64,000 nt of DNA from Chrysemys picta bellii (lineage: Eukaryota > Chordata > Testudines > Emydidae). The DNA is taken from contig NC_088798.1 in the NCBI RefSeq assembly GCF_011386835.1, forward strand, positions 1,488,001-1,552,000, read 5' to 3'. The position numbers and the translations under genes were made by a program. The notes below the pieces were generated by a model, which was not told the origin of the DNA, made no database searches, and saw nothing but the letters and a program-made list of their open reading frames with translations. The first letter of the stretch is position 1. Each line of letters starts with the position of its first letter. Of the stretch, positions 44,776 through 57,328 are shown piece by piece.

Positions 44776-44915
44776 TCCGCACGTCTCAAATCTCTGAATG
44801 AAATCTCATGAGATCTACAGCAGCAGTGGTCAAGGAGCCTATCCACAGCTGACTAATCTGCTAATAAATGCATATTGGGTTTTGACTCAGGGCAGCAAGA
44901 GGTTGAAGGATGTTA

Positions 44916-45211
44916 GGCCTTGGCTACACTTACCGCAAGTTCGACGGCTGGAAATCGAACTTCTGGGTTCGACTTATCGCGTCTAGTCTGGACGCGATAA
45001 GTCGAACCCGGAAGTGCTCGCCGTCGACTGCGGTACTCCAGCTCGCCGAGAGGAGTACCGCGGAGTCGACGGGGGAGCCTGCCTGCCGAGTGTGGACCAA
45101 GGTAAGTTTGAACTAATTCGAAATAAGGTACTTCGAACTTCAGCTACGTTATTCACGTAGCTGAAGTTGCGTACCTTAGTTCGAATTAGGGGGGGTAGTG
45201 TAGACCAAGCC
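44916..45211. mobile_element. Harbinger-type MITE with three strong hairpins, copy 2
   Basis: Nearly identical to 10976-11260 over its whole length, with a small extra stretch near 45110-45130. Ends GGCCTTGGCTACACTTACC and GTAGTGTAGACCAAGCC. It is flanked by TTA on both sides (44913-44915 and 45212-45214), again a TWA duplication. High identity between copies suggests recent movement. Confidence 0.85.
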
Positions 45212-45214
45212 TTA

Positions 45215-47274
45215 GTGTAATGAGACCAGTGAGTATAGTGGCTGGAAAGGTGAGTCAAATTGTCTGGCACCTGCAGCGGAAGTGGGACAGGAAAGGTCAT
45301 CTGGGTTCATGATTTTTGTTTATCATATTAATCAAATGGAACCTCCATTAGCCAGTAGTTCTCTCCCCGGCCTAATCTTTAAGCTCATCTCACAGGTTTT
45401 AGGAAGGGATGGGAAAAGGGCAGCATACCCTTCCTGTTCCCTAAGTTTTATTATTGTGTATGGAATGTGATAACACCATTTCAGCTGGAAATTAGAATAA
45501 ATTTAAATTGGCATTGGTGTCCGTCCTACGAGCACAAGGATGTCCAGTTTGGAGCTAGCTCTCTGCACCTCCATCTGTGTCTGGTAATTTTCCCCACCTT
45601 TGGGGTAAACTTGGGCCATTTCTGAAGGGGAACGGAAAAGCCATTTGCTCCGTTGTTGTGTGGCCTAACATAGGCACTTTCTTCAGTATCCGTTCCTCGG
45701 GCCGTATCTCTCAGAGCGGTTCTCAGAAAGAGGTTTTACAAGCTCAGTGTCTTACCCTTGTTTTGTTAAAATATTTGCTTATTTTTTTTAATTTATTTAA
45801 TGTCCCCAAGGATCAAAGGAGAGAGGGTTATATTAAACAGCGCCAATGTTATCTGGCAGATTTGAAAGCATGTTGCTTTACTGATAACTCTGAGTCTAGG
45901 GGCTGGAATTAGTAGGGCAGGCAGACAGAGAAATACATGGAACTGGGCACAGGGTCCCTATCTCACATATCAATCACTCTCGGGAACTGCAGGGAGACCT
46001 GCTGGCATTGGCGCCTGAGGAGGCTGCTTTTGAAAAACTCCTTCTAGAAAGGCTCACTTTTCACTTGGTGTGTATGTTTTTGTCTGCTCAGCCTATCTCT
46101 CTCAGCCAAAGGATGGAGGATGCTAAAATCACTGGGGATTCTTATATATGCTCAGAAGGAAAAAAGGTCTCTCTCTGGACTTTAAAACAGCCACAGTTGG
46201 CTGACACCAGTGGGTCTTGCAAATGTAATGGAAAGTGGATTTCCTTAGTTGAGTAACATCTGGGATATTTTCCTGTCCAAATTGGGAAGGATTCAATAAT
46301 ACTTGCTTTGTAGTTTCCCTGTAACAAAATCATTACATTCTATTATTAATGAATGCTAGTACACGTTTTACAAAATGCTGGCTTGACCATCCTTCAGTGA
46401 AATCGCCCTGCACCTCACTGTTAAAGGGAACAATCTCATTCTAGGAGCAGGTGAACTATGCGCCCTTGATTGACAGAACTGTTTAAAAGTTGCATGTGTG
46501 TTCCTTGAACAGCCCTATGCAAGAAGAAGCATGCCCAGGTAAATTCTGTTGGCACTAGGAATTTGTCCAACAGAAACCATTTCCACCCACAGTGTTAGTT
46601 AGGGTATATTTCATGTCCTGGATGTCAGAGAATGCCAGTGCTGATCCCAAGCCAGATATCCTTCCTACCCCGTGATTAAAAATGGGGCTGTCACACAAGA
46701 GCAAACTGGATAAAAGAAATCATATGTACAAAGAGAAATGTACTTGTCCAGTCTCTCTCGTGTGTGTGGTTTTTTAACCTTTTCCTTTTATTGCAGAAGT
46801 GTTTTGAGTAAGTCTTTCTCCTTCCCCGCTCAGATTTCCTCTTGCTTTCTGCAGTGAAATCAGAAACCTGTGTTTCACATCAGTTGACGACCATGGCAAT
46901 AACTGATGTCATAAAAACAGCTTTATGAAATGGGGGTGGAAGCCTCCTAAGTTAGACACAAATTGCCTTGATCCTTAGCAAAAATGCTAACTAAGAAACA
47001 TCGTAGTTGGAGTATCCATGTGGCCCTCATTGGATGTTCATTTATGCAGTGGCCTGACAAACTGAATGAACTACTTTCATTCCCCTGCCTTGGTCCTTCT
47101 GGGTTTAATTGCCTGCTTACCTTGAGTGCTGTTGGTGGGCAGCCTTGCTAGTGGCCTCTCTCCACCAGTTTCTGCAGCTCTTCTCCTCTGTCACTTGCAT
47201 TCTTCTGGCCCCCTTCCTGTGCTCTGCTTACATCTCCACCACAGGCTCTGTTTCTCTGTAACACCTTTAAAATG
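45215..47274. other. No recognisable feature
   Basis: About 2 kb without a recognised repeat or coding frame. Confidence 0.4.
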
Positions 47275-47545
47275 ACTGTCAACCCAAGTCTTCAAAAATC
47301 ATGAGTCAGGCCTCCGAAATCCTAAGGTGGTTGGGTTTTTTTTAGAAAGGAAAGTTGGGTTCTTTTTATATGCCTTCTGGTCTGTGAGCCTTTAGCATGC
47401 CCTTGGGGTACCTCGCCAAGCTTTTCTTGCAATCATGAGGGCTAGAAGCTTTCTTTCACAAAATAACTTGACACTGGGAACCAGGGCCTCAAAAAAAGCA
47501 CCAAATATTGTGATAAAATTATGAGAGTTGGCAACATTTCTCTTC
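47275..47545. repeat. Probable non-autonomous repeat with matching ends
   Basis: 'cttcaaaaatcatgagtcagg' at the left and 'aaattatgagagttggcaac' at the right, with 'cttgcaatcatgagggctag' inside, suggest a repeat with related subterminal motifs (ATCATGAG, ATTATGAG). Family not recognised. Confidence 0.35.
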
Positions 47546-49504
47546 GTATCTTGGTGCAGTTTGTAGCCTTTATGTCCCTGTTTTCACCACCCACAAATAA
47601 AATTTCTGGTGTACTCAGATTCTTCTATGGCACTCATCACTGTGGTACCTGAGCCTAAACAGTCCTCTTCCAGACAAGTCTTTCCATTATAAAAATAACT
47701 CAACATTAACACTGCTTCTACCACAGAACCCCTACCACTAAAAACATCTTAATACAACGCCCCCCCAAAACCCTACCCCCAGCAGCTCTCTGACCCTGAA
47801 AAGGGGAGAAGTATCAGAGACTTCTTGAAGTCCACTAGGGATTTAGTGTCTGCTATTGATTGTATGTGGAAGTAACTCATACTGGGGTGTTGGTCAGCAG
47901 TATAGAATTCCAAAATAGACCTCACAGTAGGAGTAGGATGGGAGCAAAGAACTCCCGGGCAGTGAATGCAGTTTAGCATGTATTTTCCATGAAACCTCCA
48001 GTGCAGTTCAGGACAGTCACACGCAATCACTGCAGCAGTGACAGGTAGTGAAGAGATGGCTGAAGCAGTTGGACAGGGGAAGGCTTTCATGTCCACATTT
48101 GTCTCGGCATACAGGGTGAAGAGCACTGAGAGAGAATCTTGTAAAAACCTTTGACTCTGCACAAGGATAGTCGCTGTTTTAACTGCCCAGAGTACTTCCG
48201 AAATATGCGTAGTAAATTGTTCTTCTGTTTGTATCGTGATGCGGGACAGGGTTAATGACAATGTGAGCTGTGCCTCTTGCTTGCATTCCCCGTCATGTAC
48301 ACTTTCCTCTGCCCTAAGGCCTGTTCAGAAGGGATTACACGCCCTCTCTCTGTAGTGCCGTTAACACGGACTCTGGAGTAATAGTACAGGCTGTGTCCGG
48401 CTGATGACTGCTCTCCCCCTTCCTCTGTTCTGTTCATTCATTAGAAACAGCAGTTGCCCTCCTGTCCTGGTGAAATGTGATCTGGAACATAATTGTGCTC
48501 AACTTTGGCTGACTGATGGAGTTGCCGACTCCAGGCTGTGCGTGACTGGGCATGCCAGTATCTCTGAGAGCTGAGCCCCTGTGCCATGGAGTACGGACTG
48601 AACACCGGCTCTCTTCTTTACTTTGCACAGGAGGCTTTACACACTCAAGGCTGCAATCTCACTCTGTTTTGCTCACCTTCATCATGTTTCCAAATACCAT
48701 GACACTTTAACCTCATCCCTTCGGCTCAGTCCTCTCTCTGCGGCCCTGAACGCCCCACCTGGCTTCTGGTAATAAAGACTAGTCGTAATAGAATCTTGCA
48801 ACGTTGACAATAACACATGAAATACAAAACATGACACTGAAATAATGTTAAGGGACTGGTTTTTAAACCAACATCTTTCTAACCCCGTGTCTGAAACTCT
48901 GCTTTTCATCTCTTGCCTCATTGTGCTGGGTATCAGAGAGGCCTGCAAACAATGGCAGATTTTGCAAGCTGCAATCTCCGGGCATAATGGGGCAGGTCAG
49001 GACAGCGTTTTTCTGCCTTAACTGAATTTCCTGGCTTTTGTCAAGTTGGCGCCAAACACTTAAATACAAAACCTCTCTCTACAATAATGTTACTTCTATT
49101 TCTCGTTTTTCACAGTGTTTGGAGAATCAGTGCGGCACACACTTAGGGCTTCTCCAGAGCAGGTGAACGGGTGACTTGTGTTTTTAATTGTGGAGTCGTC
49201 ATATCTCCAAAGAGTCTCCATGACCATGAGTCATTTCCATTGCACAGGATCACTGAAGGTTGCCTGTTCCTGCACTTTGCTAGATCGGCTCGCACATGTC
49301 AAGACATACACAGCAACAGTCATTAGCAGAAGAGAATGGATCCTCCTAGTCCCGGACTGGTGTGCATGATTGTGTTCCCGCATGCGTGTGAGCAGAGGCA
49401 ATCCCAGCTGTGCTCCTCCAGCCTCGATGTCACATGCTGGTGAGAAAACTGCTTTACAGCTCTAACTCTGATGTGACTCCTTTCCTCTCTGCCTCCCTTC
49501 CCAA
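47546..49504. other. No recognisable feature
   Basis: A 162-codon minus-strand frame (47773-48261) shows no motif that I recognise and is probably chance. Confidence 0.4.
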
Positions 49505-49880
49505 GCATTAGAACATAGGAATATAAGAAGGGCCATACATACTGGGTCAGACCAAAGGTCCATTTAGCCCAGTCTCCTGTCTGCTGACTGTGGCCAATGC
49601 CAGGTGCCCCAGAGGGAATGAACAGAACAGGGAATCAAGTGATCCATCCCGTCACCCATTCCCAGCTTCTGGCAAACAGATGCTAGGGACGCCATCCCTG
49701 TCCATCCTGGCTAATAGCCATTGATGGACCTATCCTCCATGAAGTTATCTAGTTCTTTTTTTAACCCTGTTATAGTCTTGGCCTTCACAACATCCTCTGG
49801 CAAGAAGTTCCACAAGTTGACTGCGTTGTGTGAAAAAATACTTCACAGGAGCAATGGGCATCATGTGACGACAGATACCA
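49505..49880 (-). mobile_element. CR1 LINE 3' end, minus strand
   Basis: Reverse complement of the turtle CR1 3' end: 'tagaacataggaatataag', 'tactgggtcagaccaaagg', 'ggcaatagccattgatgg'-type block and 'cttcacaacatcctctggc'. 5'-truncated. Confidence 0.85.
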
Positions 49881-50199
49881 TATTTCAGGGAAATGAATGT
49901 CTGATGCCATTGATGCTTCCTCCTCCCGGGGTCAACCCTACCAATGACTATCGGTATTAACACTGTTTCCATTACTGCTTTGCCACCATGTTTCCAGCAC
50001 ACTCACCACTACTCCGGGAACCTGTTGCTCCAGCTCTGCTCATTCTCAGCCAGATTACAGTTCCAAAAGGTATCCAACAGACAGCTGTTCTTCTACTCAG
50101 ACCATCACTGAGAACAACCCACTTAATCACCTAGCATAGTCTAAACTGTCATGAACAGCCCAAACAAACAGAGAAGCAGACATAGAAAACCAGATTCCA

Positions 50200-52450
50200 G
50201 ACCTCTAACATCTGTACATTGCACAGGACCACTAGCTGGGCATGGACCAGAGCCAGACCGCACATAGCAACATGAGCTAAATGTGATGTTGATCAACAAC
50301 AGGCTCTGCTGCTAACAAACCATACACTACCGCATCAGCAATGAAGCACCCAGCGTAGCCTGCCTCATCGAGACCTGACTGGATGACCCCACGAACCCTG
50401 TGCAAGTTGCCTTGTCTCTTCAGGATACTTGGTACATCACAGACCTAAGAGGGCAGGTGGCACTGTGTTAATCTTCTCTGCAAATGTCAAATCCGAGAGA
50501 GACCTGAGGCAAGACAACTTTATTTGAGTTCATTCATCTGATAATAGAAATCCGAGCCAAAGCTAAAATATTGTTTTATGCTCAGGTACAGACCCCCTCA
50601 CGTGGAACGGGATTAATGAAGGAGCTCACTGGCAATGATTGTGAAATACCCCAGACTTGTTGCCCTGGGAGATCTCCACAATGCTACTGACAAGGCTGCA
50701 GATGCAAAAGCCATTCCCTTACTTCCCTAGGATTTACGTGGGTAATCTCTGGTCCAACCCACGCAGCCAGTCTTACTTTTGGTCTAGATGTCAAGACTGC
50801 GGACATCGCAACCCAGCCGCTGCCTTGGACAGACTATCACCTCATTAACACAGTGGTCAAAGCGCTTCCAGCTCCCAGGCAACAAGAAAGACCAATGAGC
50901 CTGATGTGATCACAAAAACTCATGGACATGAACAAATTTCAAAGGCTGCTAAATGAGAGCTGAGTAGCTGAGGAAGGATGGTCTACCAGTAGAGAACTAG
51001 CCTGGGACCTCAGAGACCCGGTTCAGTTCCCTGCTCCATATCAGACTTCCTCTGTGACCTCTGGCAAGTCACTCAGTTGGTCTGGCCCTCTGTTCCCCCT
51101 CTGTGAAATGGGGATAAAAGCACTGCCCTTCTTCACAGGGAAGTTATGGGGCTAAATACATTAAAGATTGTGAGGTGCTTAGAAACTAAGGAGGTGGGGG
51201 GCTATATAAGCACCTTAGAGGACCTCGTGAATCGTTATCATTGTACCCTAGCCTTTTCCATTGACACAGTGGCCTAAAATGACCCCTTCCTCTCCGTCAC
51301 CCATGCAGATTTGCTTGGTTTTCAAACACCATGTGACAGATGAAGAGAGCAGGGAAACTCAAGTGATGATAGTAGAAAACAAAGGCTGAATCAGACAGGA
51401 TCAAATATAACAAGTGTCTCCAAGTCTGTTCTGAGGCCGTATTACAGGCCAAAAGAATCTTCTTCTTAGCCTCCATTGAAGCTGCCGACTCTTGCCCCAA
51501 GGAGCTATCTAGGGTGTTAACCACTTCATCAATCATGAGTGACCACGACCTGCATCAGATCCCAGCACCAAGTGTGGCAAAGAACTGTCATCCTACTGCA
51601 GTGAAAAGATCACATGCATTCCAGAAGCCTTCTCAAACACCGTGGATCTCCTCCACCTGCAGCCAACAACCCCCTGCATTACCAGAATTCAGTACAGTCA
51701 CTCACTGAGAAGAGCTGGACACCCTAAAGGAGTCTGTACCCAAGACCTGGGACTCTGACCATGCCCTTCCTGGCTTGTGAAAGAGAGTCATGAACAACTG
51801 TTGCCACTCCTGATCAAAAGAGCCAACCCCTCATTCAGAGAAGGAATCTTCCCTTCCTCCTTGAAACATGCAGTAGTCTGACCAACACTGAAGAACCCCA
51901 ACCCTGGGATACATCTGTTTAACCAACTACTGCCCAGTGTCAAGCCTCCATTCCTGAGCATGCTTGTAGAGAAGCTAGCCAAAGGCCACTATAAGCTCCT
52001 CTAACTGAAGCTAACGTTCTAGCTCTGGCACAGGCTGGACTCAAGCCAGGACATGGAACTGAAACCATGTTAGTGGCACTGATAAGATAATTTGCCAATA
52101 GATAGAGGGCAAACATCCATTCTCATTCTCCTGGACCTCTCTGCACTGCACTTCGACACTGACCGTGAAATACTGCTTTCTCAGTTGAGAGGTGGCAGGG
52201 GTCCAGATTAATGCACTAAATGATTTGAGTTCTTCCTGGAGGGACACACCCAAAGAGTTGTAATAGGAAATTGCACATCCACCACTAGACCCCTCACTTG
52301 CAGAGTCCCACAAGGAACAATTATCTCTTTCCAGGTTCTTCTCAAAATTTACATGCAACCGTTAGGTGAACTGGTCAGACAACATGGACTCAAGTGCCAA
52401 CAATATGCAGATGAGACACAGCTCTACTTTACCCTAAGAGGCTCTTTCTG
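50200..52450 (+). mobile_element. L2 LINE, endonuclease to RT, plus strand, degenerate
   Basis: Broken frames follow L2 ORF2 order. LIET followed by a stop and LDD (ETWL-type) is near 50365. A DFN-position block and SGPTHAASLTFGLDV (like the L2 GPTHxxGHTLDL motif) are at 50740-50790, and PLPWTDYHLINTVV at 50815. KCLQVCSEAVLQAKRIFFLASIEAA is at about 51410-51485, and NYCPVSSL-type and LLDLSAAFD-position sequence follows to the RT active-site region near 52400, which reads YADE in place of YADD. A MIR interrupts at 50955-51240. The 3' UTR is not seen. Confidence 0.7.
50955..51240 (+). repeat. MIR SINE inserted in L2
   Basis: One of the clearest MIRs here: 'gatggtctaccagtagagaac', 'ctctggcaagtcactcagttgg', 'ctgtgaaatggggataaaag', 'ttgtgaggtgcttagaaac' in order. 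It lies in the spacer between the L2 endonuclease and RT blocks, so the L2 copy predates it. Confidence 0.8.
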
Positions 52451-52583
52451 GTGGTAGGTTCTTGTGGCTCTCCTGGAGTAATCAGAGACTAGGTGGTAGG
52501 TTTGGGGAAGACATTCCACCAAGGCAGAAGTCTCCTTTCACAGCCTAACTAACTACCAGTCATGAAGGCCTGTTACTCGACAG

Positions 52584-52926
52584 CAGCAGTTCTCAAACTT
52601 CATTGCACTGCGACCCCCTTCTGACAACTCAAATTACTACATGACCCCGGGGGCGGGGAAACAACGCCTGAGCCCACCCAAGCCCTGCCACCCCAGGTGG
52701 AGGGGCCACAGCTGAAGCCCTTGGCAGGGGGCCTGTAACCTAAGCCCCACTGCCCAGGGCTGAAGCCGAAGCCCTGCAGCCCAGGGATTTAGCCCTTGGG
52801 CTTCAGCTTTGACCCTGGGCGGTGGGGCTCGGGCTTGGGCTTTGGCCCCAGGCCCCAGCAAGTCTAACACCAGCCATGCTGATGCCATTAAAATGGGGTC
52901 ACGACCCACAGTTTGAGAACCCCCCA
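52584..52926. mobile_element. hAT-type MITE
   Basis: The left terminus CAGCAGTTCTCAAACTT is mirrored by CAGTTTGAGAACCCCCCA at the right, the CAGnGGTTCTCAAA class of hAT ends. The interior is a GC-rich, largely self-complementary 'agccctgg' array. CTCGACAG and TCCTACAG flank it, matching at 5 of 8 positions, compatible with an old 8-base duplication. No transposase. Confidence 0.7.
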
Positions 52927-55548
52927 TCCTACAGTATTACTGTAGCGTCATGGGCTGGTAACCTCCTCCTTAGAATGAGAGCTACCAACAAAGTTGGTGG
53001 TGCTAGAGCACAACACTGTGCAATCAACACCCTCTAGGTATTACTATGCAGAGCAGGACAAAAAGGGAGAGCCTATAACCTTCTTGGGGACAGTATATTT
53101 CCCTTGATCTCACACACAGCTGCAAAGATCTACTCAACATCAGAGAAATCTGTGGTTAGTCTGTGACTAAGGAGAACCCTATATCTCTTGGATTAGCTGC
53201 TGTTCTCATTCAACTTCCACCTCGTAGTTCTCTGATATCAGAACCCAGGAATCCAACAAAATCTGGGAAGCTATAGACACTGTTTGCGTGGAGACTGTAG
53301 GTGCAGAAAACACTGTTTGCGTGGACACTCTAGGTGCAGAAGGCACTGGGAACATCAGCATTGAGACCAACACCTCACATGCAGACAGAGAGCCCCTCGG
53401 GTGCAGATGCTGCCATTGATGAAACAGCACTTCAGTTCTGTCGATTTCTGAGTTGCTGCAGGGTAGAGGGTGATCTAGTGATAATGTTGTTATTGAGAAC
53501 TTTGAAGCCATCCACCTTTATGGCTGGGGTCCAAATTTGGGGTTCCTTTGGAATGTCTATCGAGGGCTTCAAAGGAGCCACTCAGAAGCAACTGATTGTC
53601 TCATCAGTGCTCTGTGCCCGGAGCCCAGATGCATCGGCTAGCCCAGGATTCTGGAAGGGACTAACTGGGATGTTCACAGGGCAGCAGCTTGAAGGCTCAA
53701 GAAGGGGCTTTGTTGTCAGCCTGGCCCTACCGCTGTCTGTGAGGCCCAAAATCTACCTAGACCTTGGGTGTTCTGCCTGTCTCATGCTAAGAAGCTGAGA
53801 CCTTGTAAAACAATCCTGCACAGATGGTATCTTTAGAGAAGAAATCTTTCAGCTTTTCCTCTCCCAGCCAGCCATCCATGGCATAGCCTGCCATGTTGAG
53901 TGAGGGAACGGAAGTGTGTCGTTTGCAGGATGGGGTTAATCCTTTTACATACCGTTTCTTAAACTGCTTCACCTCCCTGGAGCTTGAGGAATCTTCAAGC
54001 TAATTTGATTTTTGACAGGGGATTAATGTCAGGAAGAGATGTGAAGTCAGGCTAAGACAAGCCTCCCCCTCCCCCTGCACTATCAAACCATGCTACTTCT
54101 CTAGAGGAAGGGGATGAGAAGCAGAATGTACATCGGGGCTGGTTGGAAGAGATCTCTTACCTAAATTAACCTTTCTCTTCATGCTTTTATAAGTGCTGGT
54201 GTCTCGAGAGCTGAGCCAGTTATTCTGGGGGCTATGCTGGGTACTTATCAGGAGTTTGTCAGGTTAGGTCGGTCTCCCACTAGCCATTTTATTACTAAAC
54301 TCTCTAGCTCTTGTGCCTGCTTTAGAAGGTGTTGAGCTAATCCTGAGTACATCTGAACCTGAAAAAACAGAGAAGGAGATAGGTTTCATGCCAAAACAAA
54401 TACATTGTGTGTCTGTTTATTTTAGAAATCTGATTTTGGAAGCTATGTGCTGCCTTTGTAAGCTTTGCAGATGTCATGTACATGCTGTGTACATGACATT
54501 GCATCACTCTGGAGTGGGTTTTCCTTCTCCCTCTAGTTCCTATTCTGCTGCTCCTCACTAAAAACAAAAGGTCAAGACTACAGTAGAACTCTTATCAGTC
54601 TGTGAGAGTGTCTTAGAAAAAACCTGTGCTTCACGAGGACTGCAGCCTGTATACAGTACTCAGTGGCTGTCAGTCTCACTTCTTGTTGCATTCTTACAAC
54701 GTGAAACAGTGTGTCTCATCCTCATGCATTTTCTCCTCCCCTCGCAGGCACTTGGCCCTATCCTGTTCTGCCTCTTTCTTTTGCCTCCCTCATTCAAGGG
54801 CTAGGACTAGCTTCCTCTTCCTCCACTTTTGCTCTAGTTTCTTCCCTCACCGGCATTTAGGGCTAGATTAAGTGTTTGCCTAAAACCAGCATGTAAGGAC
54901 AGGCGGATTTGTTCAAGTTGTTGGGCCAGAGTTTGCTCTGTCTTAGACTTTCTGAAACACCGCTGATATCAATGGTGGTAGATGAGGAACAAATTCAGAA
55001 TTTAGCCCAGTATGTAGGGAACTGGATGAACATACACACACTGTCACGTGACTAGGTCAGCACCTGAAACAGACAAAAAACTAGTCAAAAATAGCAGAAC
55101 TACAAATCAAGGTGCACAATGAAATGTTCAGAGAAGCTGGTTTGACAGCTTCCATCCCAACTGGACAAAGCTAATAACCGTAATGTCGGTTCTGTGCCAA
55201 AGGAAAATGTAATCCTCCTAAAAAGTGTATGTTTTCAAGCAAGACTGTCTCTTCTCATCCCTATCCGTTGTTCTGAGCCTCTAGGGTTTGGTTTAGGAGA
55301 AAATGACCTATGATCAGGTGCAGGAGTTGTAGTATGAATCCACACAGAGAGCTAGTTCGGCCTCATAAGTAGAAACATGTCAAGATCATGTCTCTCCTTA
55401 ATAATTAAGGAAGAACTGATTGGAACTGTTTTGGGTTCTGAGCAGTAGTCCTATAGTCAAATATCTGTGTCAGTTATCCATAGTCCCATATAGATTGACC
55501 TATTTGGAGATACTTTTCTTGCAATGCACTTATTTCCAGTGAGCAACA
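52927..55548. other. Mostly unassigned sequence
   Basis: Apart from the short tandem repeat at 53278 and a small inverted pair (CATGTACATG...CATGTACATGACATT) near 54476-54500, nothing was recognised. Confidence 0.4.
53278..53343 (+). repeat. 33-base tandem duplication
   Basis: CACTGTTTGCGTGGAGACTG...GCAGAAAA at 53278-53310 is repeated with three to four changes at 53311-53343, and a third CACTG start follows. Confidence 0.85.
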
Positions 55549-55876
55549 TCATGCAGAGAGATTCTTAATGGCTTCTATGTAAGGAGGACAAATCTCAGAG
55601 CTGGGAGCAACATCTATTACATCTTGTGTAGTTATCATTTCGTCTAGTGCCCTGTCACTGTGGTGTCTGGATATGCCACTCAAATGTCTTTCTTCTCCTT
55701 TGTCCTCCTGGATCACGAGGTGCATAGGGCGTCCACCAGTTTCTGCCATTTATTTCAGTGTTGTGCAGGTCTGCTCAGGCTTCTGAGTTTTATGTTGACA
55801 GATTTGGCTTCTTTCTCTATAGTTCTGCTTAATGTTTCTCAGGGTTGCCCTCTTTTTATCTTCCGAGATGGTGTCA
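55549..55876. other. Unassigned flank of the CR1 insertion
   Basis: Two short minus-strand frames (a 66-codon one at 55549-55749) lack recognised motifs. This may be the tail of the old LINE broken by the CR1 at 55877, but I could not match it. Confidence 0.3.
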
Positions 55877-56353
55877 ATATTAAGAAAATAAGAACGTCCA
55901 TACTGGGTTAGACCAATGGTCCATCTAGTCCAGTATCCTGTCTTCTGACAGAGGCCAATGCTAGGTGCTTCAGAGGGAATGAAAAGGGCAATTATCCATC
56001 CCCTGTTGTCCACTCCCAGCCGAACTAGAGGTGGAGGACACCTGGAGCATGTTGTAGCATCCCCGATCATCTCAGCTAACTATCATTGTTGGACCTGTCC
56101 TCCATGAATTTACCTAATTCTTTTTTGAACCTAGTTATATTTTTGTCCTTCACAACATCCCTTGACAGTGAATTCCACAGGTTGTCTGTGCATTGTACGG
56201 AGAAATACTTCCTTTTGTTTGTTTTAAACATGCTGCCTATTAATTTCATTGGGTGACTCCTGATTCTTGTGTTATGTGAAGTTGTCAATAACACTTTCTT
56301 ATTCGCTTTCTCCATACCACTCATGATTTTATAAACCTCCATCATATCCCCCT

Positions 56354-56752
56354 TTAGTCGGTTGTTTCCAAGCTGAATAGTCCCAACCTTCTTAATCTTT
56401 CCTCAGATGGAAACATTTCCATATACCTAATCATTTTTGTTGCCCTTCTCTGTTCGTTGACCTTTTCCAATTCCAATACATCTCTTTTGATATGGGGCAA
56501 CCAGAACTGTATGCAGGATTCAAGGTGTGGATGTACCATGGATTTATATAGTGGCATTATGATATTTACTGTCTTACTATCTATCCCTTTCCCAATGGTT
56601 TCTAACATTCTGTTTGCTTTTTTGACTGCTGCTGCACATTGAGTGGATGTTTTCAGAGAACTGTCCACAATGACTCCAAGATCTCTCTCTTGAGGGGTAA
56701 CAGCTAATTTAGACCCCATCATTTTGTATGTATAGGTGAGATTGTTTTCCAA
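56354..56752 (-). pseudogene. CR1 ORF2 C-terminal region
   Basis: 132 codons with ERDLGVIVDSSLKTSTQC, AVKKANRMLETIGKGI, NIIMPLYKSMVHPHLESC and LRRLGLFSLETTD. This is the conserved region after the CR1 RT; its role is not settled. Confidence 0.8.
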
Positions 56753-56785
56753 TGTGCATTACTTTGCATTTATCAACATTGAATT

Positions 56786-57328
56786 TCATCTGCCATTTTG
56801 TTGCCCAGTCACCCAGTTTTGTGAGATCTCTTTGTAACTCTCACAATCTGCTTTGGATTTAACTATCTTGAGTAATTTTGTATCATCTGCGAATTTTGCC
56901 ACTTCACTGTTTACCCCTTTTTCCAGATCATTTATGAATATGTTGAATAGGACTGGGCCCAGTACTGATCCCTGGGGGACACCACTATTTACCTCTCTCC
57001 ATTCTGAAAACTGACCATTTATTCCCGCCATTTGTTTCCTGTCTTTTAAACAGTTACTGATCCATGAGAGAATCTTCCCTCTTATCCCATGACTGCTTAC
57101 TTTGCTTAAGAGATGTTGGTTAGGGACCTTGTCAAAAGCTTTCTGAAAGTCCAAGTACACTATATCCACTGGATCACTCTTGTCCACATTGTTGTTGACA
57201 CCCTCAAAGCAGTCTAACAGATTGGTGAGGCATGATTTCCCTTTACAGAATCTGTGTTGACTCTTTCCCAACAAATCATGTTCATCTATGTGTCTGATAA
57301 TTCTGTTCTTTACTATAAATTCAACCAA
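56786..57328 (-). pseudogene. CR1 reverse transcriptase palm domain
   Basis: 180 codons with [35 protein letters not shown] (first catalytic Asp block), [20 protein letters not shown] and KFADDTKL (catalytic box at 56882-56893, both Asp intact). A frameshift separates it from the C-terminal frame at 56354-56752, and stops upstream cut off the linker. The domain is recognisable but the full protein is not encoded. Confidence 0.85.

Noticed and set aside
47773..48261. 162-codon minus-strand frame as a possible gene
   Set aside because: No domain, signal or repeat pattern; composition is ordinary and length is within chance for this window.
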